A stretch of 64,000 nucleotides of DNA from contig CM028378.1 in NCBI GenBank assembly GCA_013146195.2, forward strand, positions 86,548,295 through 86,612,294, written 5' to 3'. Source of the stretch: Codonopsis lanceolata (Eukaryota; Streptophyta; Magnoliopsida; Asterales; Campanulaceae). The notes beneath the pieces were generated by a model. It saw nothing but the letters and a program-made list of their open reading frames with translations. It was not told where the DNA came from and searched no databases. How positions within the stretch are numbered: position 1 is the first letter of the stretch; each line of letters begins with the position of its first letter. This document shows, piece by piece, positions 57,596 through 64,000 of this stretch. The translations under genes were made by a program, and so were the position numbers.

Positions 57596-57860
57596 ACTGC
57601 CTACCTTGCGGAGTCAAGGTAGAATGCACCTTGCTGCCGCAAGGTGTCCAGCCTTGTCTTTTGCCGTTTCTTCTTCAATTTACACTTTGGCCTCTTCTTG
57701 GAATTTTCACCAAAAAGCCTTATAATCTGTATAATTTCATATAAAACCTTGAAACTCATAAAATCACTGAAAAACATACATCAGTAGCCAAAATCCCCAT
57801 GGAATCGCTCAATTTAAGTTATAAAAGTATATGAAATCGACGTATAAAATGCATCGATCA

Positions 57861-60060
57861 AATACCCCCAAACTTGAACTTTGCTCGTCCACGATTAAAC
57901 AATACTTATAAATACAAAAGCAATTAAATAACGATAACGAAAATATTTTTGGAGGGTGACACTATTTACACTCCTCTAGAAACCCACAAACTCAAGGAGA
58001 CTTTTACGAGTGACTCGACTATGCAGATAAATAGAAAAACTAATAAATACAAAAGCAGATAAAAACTAAACTAAAAATAAAGCAAAAATCTTTTTGGCTT
58101 CAACCTCAAGTTATAATAGCATGGCATAACAAAGCAGTCTCAGTCCGATGCTCACTAGTCTTAGAGAATATCTCAACTAAAACAATTTTATTAAGCTAAA
58201 CATCATATTCATATGAAAATCAGAGTTTAATTAAATCCAATGCATCATAAAGTATGAGATCTACCGTCCAAACCCGGTCTATTACAGAAAGAGAGGTCAC
58301 CAAGGATTTCAAAAACTTATACATCCATCCCATGCACTTCTATGTATGACATACAATGCTCTAATATCCCAATTACTTGTAATAGCTAAGATTATGCTAA
58401 CACAGTGAGCTTTCGCGAATAATGTGAATATGAAGTGTTAGATCAATTTTATATGACTTACTTATCAAAGAAAACACACATAAGCATTGCCAAGAAGATC
58501 ATTAGGTCTTTAATAGCTTGCAATGTAAGGCCAAGGTGTTGGGGGCTTTGATGGAAAGGGATTGGAATTCAAAGTGAGAGAAGTAAGACAACCCTTTATC
58601 CCCCATACTTCTAAGCAAAATGAAGTTTTCCCTATTTAGGCTAGGACCTGCAAAGACTACAAGTAGGGGGTATTTTCTTTTCTTTTACTTTTCAGTTTTC
58701 TTCTTCCCCCCCAAACTTGTTTTGTACAATATATCAAGCTAAAAATATCTCATCATTTTTCTCAGCAACATTTTCCTAACATATTTTATTTTGAAAGCTA
58801 TGCTTTCATTTGAATCTACTTGCAATCTTCTTCTCCCGTTTCATTTTTCGTCGATCTACTATTTATCTTTTTTTTTTATCTTTTTTTTTTACGACGATGG
58901 GAAGAAGAAGTCTTAGAAAACTTGCCTGACTGAAAAATAGTCCCATAAAATTAATTCCCCACTCACATCTTACTCTCTCAAAGGGTAGGCTAAAAGTGTA
59001 TAGGCTTTTAGGGTTAAGTTAATGTGGGTAATAGAAACGATGTCGAATGGGGGTTTAATGTGTTCTTAGCACACTCCATTTTTTTTAATTAGGCTCAAAA
59101 GGGGACACTAGGGATATTTTTTGTAAAGGTCAAGGAATATTTAGGCTCAAACGATCCAAAGATGGCCTAAATAATTTCTTAATGCCAAATGCTCATGCAG
59201 TTTTTAAAGCAAGTAAAACACACAAAATACCATATCAACTGTGGGAATTGTGGGGTTGAATGTTAGCATCACTGGATTTCACATAAGCATTCGCTAAGAC
59301 AGATGGTAGGGACAATCGAGACTAACATGCAGACACGGTTCGAAAGTGTGCTTGAGATATATTAGTGAGAAAAATCCAAGGGATCTAACTTATCATGCAA
59401 TTGACCCTAAGTTACAATTCAATGCAACAATCATGTTCGGACGACTATTCATCATATTCTTGTGCATATTTTGTTGAAATGAAGTAGGTGCTATAAATTT
59501 TATAAAACTATTCTAACCAATCCATAATTATGACTGGTGTAAGTGCATGAAGAATTTGGAGAAAAGTAAGAATTTTCGCAAAATTATGCAAATTCCAGAA
59601 GGATCTAAGGACAAGTTATGTGGTTCATTACATTAACTCCTCATCGACTAGTTCTACCACACCTAAAGTATCGAGGATGAAAATTTTTGAATTAAATATA
59701 TATTTTTATTATAGAAAGAAAATTGGAGATGACGACGACACAATTGAGGATGGATCCCCATGATGGGAATCCACGAGCATCCAAAATTATAGTATTCTGG
59801 TCAAGGCAACATCTCCGAAAACAAGAAAAATTCAAAATCAAGAAAGACGGGTGAGGAGACGACACGATAGAGGGAAAATAAAATTTTCCCCACCCTAAAA
59901 ATGTAACCCAACTCCACTCCTCCTTAGGCTAGGACCCGCTAAGACTCTGGGCTTAGAATCCCCCCCCCAAAACTTAATTTCTATTTTGTCCCCAAAATTG
60001 AGGAACATATGAGAGGCTTGATGGGGAAGGACAAATATAAAAAGGACATAGCAGGCCCAC
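57861..60060 (-). other. Athila-like internal 3' untranslated region
   Basis: AT-rich and without a credible gene. It begins (minus-strand 3' end) with the purine tract 57880-57861 and the words GGACGAGCAAAGTTCAAG just upstream, a conserved sequence before Athila-type LTRs. T-runs lie at 58868-58890 and a C-run near 59961. Confidence 0.6.
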
Positions 60061-61171
60061 CTAACGAAAGAGGAAAAAACTTGGGCCTCGACTCACGGCG
60101 AGTCGGGAGGAAATAACGAACGAGGACGAAACTCGGGGATAGTGCCAGGAGACATCCCAAAATAGGTGGAGACATTTTTGCCCAACTAGGTTTACCCAAC
60201 CAAATAAATCAGCCTGGTCGGCACGCATGAGTGCCAACTGCTGATTTGCCATATTAGCCTCAAAGGCAACCTCCTCTATCCTGTTGGAGAGTGCCGCCAA
60301 CAGGTCCTCCTCCTCCTCGAGCTCCTCCTCGTGAGGAACCCTCTCTCGCGGCTGGCGAGCGTGCTCAAACAAAATTGCCCTAGTAATAGCGGGCACCTTC
60401 TTAAGCCTCTCCGAATCTGGAGTCCACCTGACTCCAGCCTCCCTACACAGTCTGGTAATCAAATGCGGGAATCACGAACCCTGCATTTGTCGTACCTATA
60501 ATCAGGGTCCGAATTTGGCCATTGATTAGACGGCCAACATCAATGGTCCCTTCGGTCAAGATGGTGTAGATCAGGACGACCTTAGGCCAAGTCATCGTGT
60601 GTTGGTGACTGGAAGGCATGAGGCGGGAGCTAATAAATTTGAACACGGCCTTGGCCTTGTCCAACAGGATGGACTCCTCCATAGTGCGGGGACCAAATGG
60701 TGGGTTACGGTTCTGGGTCCAAACCACACCGGGATGTGAGATGGTCACATTGACCACCTCAACAGGGACAGGGGCAGAAAGGTGGCGGCTATAGTCATCG
60801 GCAGCACTCGCAAAATTAGAGGTGCCATAGCAAAGGTTAATGTTTTGGGACTCAAAACTAACGTCCATGCCCCTAACACTAACAACCTCTAAAACCCCAC
60901 CATCTATGCCAATTTTCCTATTGGCATAGAATTCACGAACAATGGGCACGATTGCCTTGTTCGGAGATTCAATCAAAGGACCCCACCTATGGGCTTTAAA
61001 ATTATTATGGAGGCCAAATTAAGCAGCCTTAAATCCCCTTTTAGGAACAAGGACTTGGAGAGCTTTGCATTGTAGCTTTCCGATGCCTCAAAACTGATGA
61101 AGCGGGTGTGGTCATAAACTTGCTCTTCCTCCTCGTGAGGGCGAGAAGTGGATGGGTACGTTTTGGGGCCA
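60061..61171 (-). pseudogene. Putative plant transposon protein (envelope-like), frameshifted
   Basis: The minus strand starts near 61171 with MAPKRT, moves after a frameshift to a RFISFEASESYNAKLSKSLF block, then runs open from 60976 (VPIVREFYAN, VVNVTISHPGVVW, KAKAVFKFISSRLMPSSHQH) to 60443. A frameshift near 60455 passes into LITRLCREAGVRWTPDSERL and a coiled-coil tail with a run of glutamates (EEELEEEEDLLAALSNRIEE). This is the 'putative plant transposon protein' family of unknown role, found downstream of pol in Athila-like elements. Its place between a (missing) pol and the 3' LTR fits that. At least two frameshifts are present. It is longer at its 3' end than the relative at 16854. Confidence 0.8.
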
Positions 61172-61324
61172 TCTAAGTTTGAGCATAAAAAAATTACGAA
61201 GCAAAAATTCTACTCTTCTAAAAATTAAAAATAAACCAACCTTTCAATTAAAGCATGCAATAATAATTTTACGTAAAATACTCTAACACCCTAACATGCA
61301 AATATTTTTTATACGTAAAAAAAT
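61172..61324. other. Junction of Athila-like and SIRE-like elements
   Basis: AT-rich sequence upstream of the envelope-like gene. At about 61325 it changes abruptly into the middle of the SIRE-like LTR. Neither element ends properly here, which points to a deletion joining them. Confidence 0.5.
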
Positions 61325-62176
61325 CTTGTGTTGGGGGTTAAGGATTTAAATATCTGTGTGTAAACAAGATATTTAATTCATGTAGAAGAATAGCTTAGAA
61401 TGAAAACAACAAGAAAGTTAAATAATAAATGTTGCTGCAGAGCTTCTTGTTGTTGACGATGACTTCTTGATCTGTTTAGGATCTCTTGAATGCACTGATT
61501 ATTAAGACTAAGAGTTGTTGTAGATTTTCAAAGCAATTCATCAAGTATGTTTCTTCAGTCTTTAATGGAGGCATTTATAGTTGGAGCATTCTGGAGATCC
61601 GTTGGAGAAGACGAAGACTTAACAGCTCTATTAGGTTAAATGCATTAAATGCATGGAGTTGTCTTGAAGATTTCGTCTTCACAGATATCGAGCAGGGAAA
61701 GAGTGCAGAGATCTTTTGCAGAGACTAGAAGCCGGGCAATCTGGATGTCAGATCTGTAAGAGTTGTTACAGACAGTAGGTGACAGCCTGATCTCCTCCTT
61801 TACTGTTCAGTCTGCAAAAGTCTTCCTGCTTTTCGGAAAGCTGCTTTCGGCGGGTCTAAGATGTCAGGGAATGTCTCAATTTAAATTCAAACTTTGATAA
61901 GAGTAAACTTAAATTGATCCACTAATAATTGTTTGATTGGACACGTCATGATTGACAAAGTGTAGACAAGGTCTGCCGATGTAAGCTGCAGCAGGTCTTC
62001 CGGTGAAGCTTTGAAGAGGTCTTTCGCTGAACCTGTGAAGTCCTATAAAAACTATTCTAGGCAAAGTTCTATACACAGTTGCCACGCTAATCGATACGCA
62101 ACCCAATTAGCCACTGATGTATAAAACTAATGTAATGTATGAGCAGATATAAATCTAAATACAATGAGTATCAACA
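61325..62176 (-). repeat. SIRE-like 3' LTR, truncated
   Basis: Matches 14880-15744 of the solo LTR in the same orientation and ends GAGTATCAACA. The first roughly 410 plus-strand bases of the LTR are missing. On the minus strand it starts TGTTGATACTC and follows a purine tract, so it is the 3' LTR of a minus-strand element. Confidence 0.85.
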
Positions 62177-62190
62177 ATCTCCTCCTATTT
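62177..62190 (-). other. Polypurine tract of the SIRE-like element
   Basis: The minus strand reads AAATAGGAGGAGAT directly before the LTR start TGTTGATAC. Purine tracts of this form precede SIRE-type 3' LTRs. Confidence 0.8.
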
Positions 62191-62575
62191 ATACCTGGTC
62201 ATCATTACTACAAATGAGGGCTATAACCGACTATGTGATAGATAATGACATGTCTAAAAGAGTTCTTAATTTTATAACGGAAGACATGCCTCTATCAAAT
62301 AGTTGAACACCTCAAGTGTAAAGACTAATCTAGGTGCTCAAAAAAATGTAAGGAAATCATAGAACAACACACAGATTAGTAGCAATCAGTTTAAATAAAT
62401 TTAAACAAAGTGTTTAAATTCTAAGCAAATATGAAACGAAAGAACAAGAATTTAAACAATAGACAATTTTTGAAAGGCAATTAATCTTCTGTATTATAAA
62501 CGAGGAGTTTAATGATTACAGAGTTTTCAAAAATAAGGATAGATACAAAGGTTAAGGGAAGAACAGATACAAATT
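62191..62575 (-). other. SIRE-like 3' untranslated region
   Basis: AT-rich spacer between the envelope-like frame and the polypurine tract. No gene is seen. Confidence 0.55.
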
Positions 62576-63895
62576 TTAACAAGGTCTTTTCCCTTTTCCT
62601 TTGTCTGCTTCTTCTTTCTCCCTTCGTTGTCGCTCTAGCTCTTCCGTTCTTCGGACGTATTCATCATCGGTATCTGTAGGAGGTCTAGTGGAACGGGAAC
62701 GGTAGTCGAGTTTTTCACGAAGACGACTGTTCTCTTCCATAAGCATTCGGTTGATAGACTTCATTTGCTTCTCCTCCGTGATGGCCAGATCACGATCACG
62801 TCGAGCATTCATAATGTTATGAGTTAAGTCGCGAGCTATGTTGTTGAGCTCGAGGACACGTGGGGGGCTGTTGCCAAGATGAAGTGTGATAGCGTGGAAC
62901 AACTCGTAGAAGAGAGAGGAGCAGAGTCGGACACATTCATCTCGTTGAGCTTCGACATTGATCTTGACGTCCGTAAACTCGTGTCTCATCTGTCCAAACC
63001 GAGTCCACACATCTTCTTGGAATTAGCGAAGAAGAGCAGCAGTCCTATCGTTGGCCTTGGACGCGGCAGTGGCGATTTCAGCGGTGGCAGTAGAGATGCT
63101 AGTCAGCTCGCCTAACCGTTCATAGATGGCGTCCAGCCGAGACAAAATTTCAGCATTGGTCGGCTGAGAGGAAGAAGGTGCCTGGCCAATGTGAATGTGA
63201 GCAGCACCGGCAGAAGAGGTAGTGCCAGGGGATGAGGGCCGGAAGGGCTGTTGGAGAGGAAGGGTGACGGAGTCGGAAGAGGTTGAGTCTTGGGTTGGGA
63301 TGGTGTTGGTAGAAGAGGAGATGGTTTGAGGTGGAGGGGGAGGAGGTGTTGGTGGAGAATCTAACTCAATGTCAGTGTCAGAATTGTCACTGAAGATTGA
63401 TGATTCGGGTAGAGGGTCGGTAAAGAACCAGAAAGAAGGGGCTGGATAGAAGAGGGATTTGGGCTTGCGAAGGTGAGGTTGTGGTTGATCTTGGTAGAAT
63501 AGATCTGCTACTGATGAAAGTTCAAAGAGGAACTTGGAAACAGCAGAGTCTATTGGTTTGGTAGGAGTGGGTTGGGTTGGGTTGGATGGTGTAGATGAAG
63601 TGGTTTGGTTATGATGATGTGAGGTAGGGGTAGATGGGTTAGGAGAGTAGTTGAAAGGTGAAGGAGGAGGGGTAGGGGTTCGGGTAGGCTTCTCCTGAGG
63701 GATAGACTCCTCCGGAGGTGGTGAAGTCCTCTGAGTAGATGACTCAGTAGGATTGGGTTGGTTTGGTGTGACTGTAGAGGATTGATCGTCGGTAGGGGTT
63801 TGGTCAGCGGTAGGGGTTTGGTTGTCGGTAGATGGTTGGCTGGCGGTAGAGGGCTGGGTGCCGGCAGACCTCTTTTTCTTCCTTAGCAACTGAAA
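62576..63895 (-). pseudogene. SIRE-like envelope-like reading frame, 5' truncated
   Basis: One minus-strand frame runs from the LINE insertion at 63895 to 62576, interrupted by a single TAA at 63023-63025 between NDRTAALLR and FQEDVWTRFG. The upstream part (about 290 residues) is very rich in Pro, Ser and Thr with short repeats (QPSTASQPSTDNQTPTADQT). The downstream part is helical and charged, ends EKEEADKGKGKRPC, and probably forms a coiled coil (SEILSRLDAIYERL-like and TEEKQMKSINRMLMEENSRL). A long frame between pol and the 3' LTR with a Pro-rich then coiled-coil layout is what is called envelope-like in SIRE-lineage copia elements; function is unproven. No clear membrane segment is seen in the remaining part. 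Confidence 0.65.
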
Positions 63896-64000
63896 TTTTT
63901 TTTCTAGGAAGCAGGGCGGCACCTGCGGGAATTTATTAGAAAGATAAAAAGAATACAAACTTGAGGGGGACAACCAGCCTAACCCTTTGAACGGGGGGAC
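63896..64000 (-). mobile_element. 3' tail of a second LINE, cut by the window edge
   Basis: On the minus strand it reads GGCTGGTTGTCCCCCTCAAG, then CCCGCAGGTGCCGCCCTGC and ends in an A-run (complement of the T-run 63896-63903). These are the same 3' words as the LINE ending at 55338, with differences, so it is another copy of the family. It interrupts the envelope-like frame. The rest of the LINE lies beyond the window. Confidence 0.82.

Larger units (their letters stand above)
55345..57860 (-). repeat. Athila-like 3' LTR (about 0.68 kb) split by a solo LTR
   Basis: On the minus strand the LTR starts TGATCGATGCATTTTATAC at 57860, directly after the tract AAGTTTGGGGGTATT, and ends GGTGTTTATCA at 55345. 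Both flanks and the purine tract resemble Athila-type gypsy elements. Removing 55763-57595 plus one copy of its target repeat leaves about 680 bases. It carries palindromes ACCTTGCGTCCGCAAGGT (55708-55725) and ACCTTGCTGCCGCAAGGT (57628-57645) and a TATA box at 55615-55608 on the minus strand. Confidence 0.75.

Overview
This is a gene-poor, transposon-packed piece of a flowering-plant nuclear genome, most likely a eudicot. The evidence is the mix of plant-type elements: Ty1/copia and Ty3/gypsy LTR retrotransposons, an L1-like LINE that carries its own RNase H, a zinc-finger (TTF-type) hAT transposase, 'putative plant transposon protein' envelope-like genes, CACTA-like subterminal repeats and Helitron-like ends. 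I find no complete host gene. The only host-gene traces are one exon of an ABC1/UbiB-type kinase (13.1 kb) and an unrecognised two- to three-exon fragment beside it (13.35-14.3 kb). Nothing prokaryotic (operon, CRISPR array, ribosome binding site) is present.

Layout. 0.15-6.4 kb: a minus-strand Ty1/copia element with LTRs, primer site, polypurine tract and a broken gag-pol. 6.4-14.4 kb: mostly low-complexity or unrecognised DNA with small retroelement relics and the host exon fragments. 14.5-21.4 kb: a solo LTR, CACTA-like repeats, a copia gag relic, an envelope-like relic, a gypsy LTR piece and a truncated hAT transposase. 21.4-31.55 kb: a tandem array of about 1.5-kb units. Each unit carries, on the minus strand, the same two-exon coiled-coil-like gene, and most junctions carry a Helitron-type 3' end. 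The last four units form a two-unit higher-order repeat of about 3.01 kb. 31.55-50.15 kb: a nest of gypsy LTRs built on one large non-autonomous element (5' LTR from 32426, primer site 39816, polypurine tract before 47101, 3' LTR from 47101). Three solo LTRs with perfect 5-bp target duplications are inserted into it. A 100-N gap lies at 50148-50247. 50.25-55.34 kb: a plus-strand LINE, itself interrupted by a solo LTR. 55.35-61.3 kb: the 3' part of an Athila-like gypsy element on the minus strand, whose LTR holds another solo LTR. 61.3-64.0 kb: the 3' end of a minus-strand SIRE-like element with an envelope-like reading frame, cut by the 3' tail of a second LINE at the window edge.

The elements do not cooperate; the window records nested insertion followed by LTR-LTR recombination, with six solo LTRs bounded by exact target duplications. 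The most interesting structure is (1) the Helitron-linked array carrying an unfamiliar spliced gene, in which only one copy keeps both exons open; (2) a set of three hairpins with fixed loops or compensating stem changes shared by several gypsy LTRs; and (3) short GC-rich palindromes repeated in the U3 part of unrelated LTR families, each family with its own palindrome.
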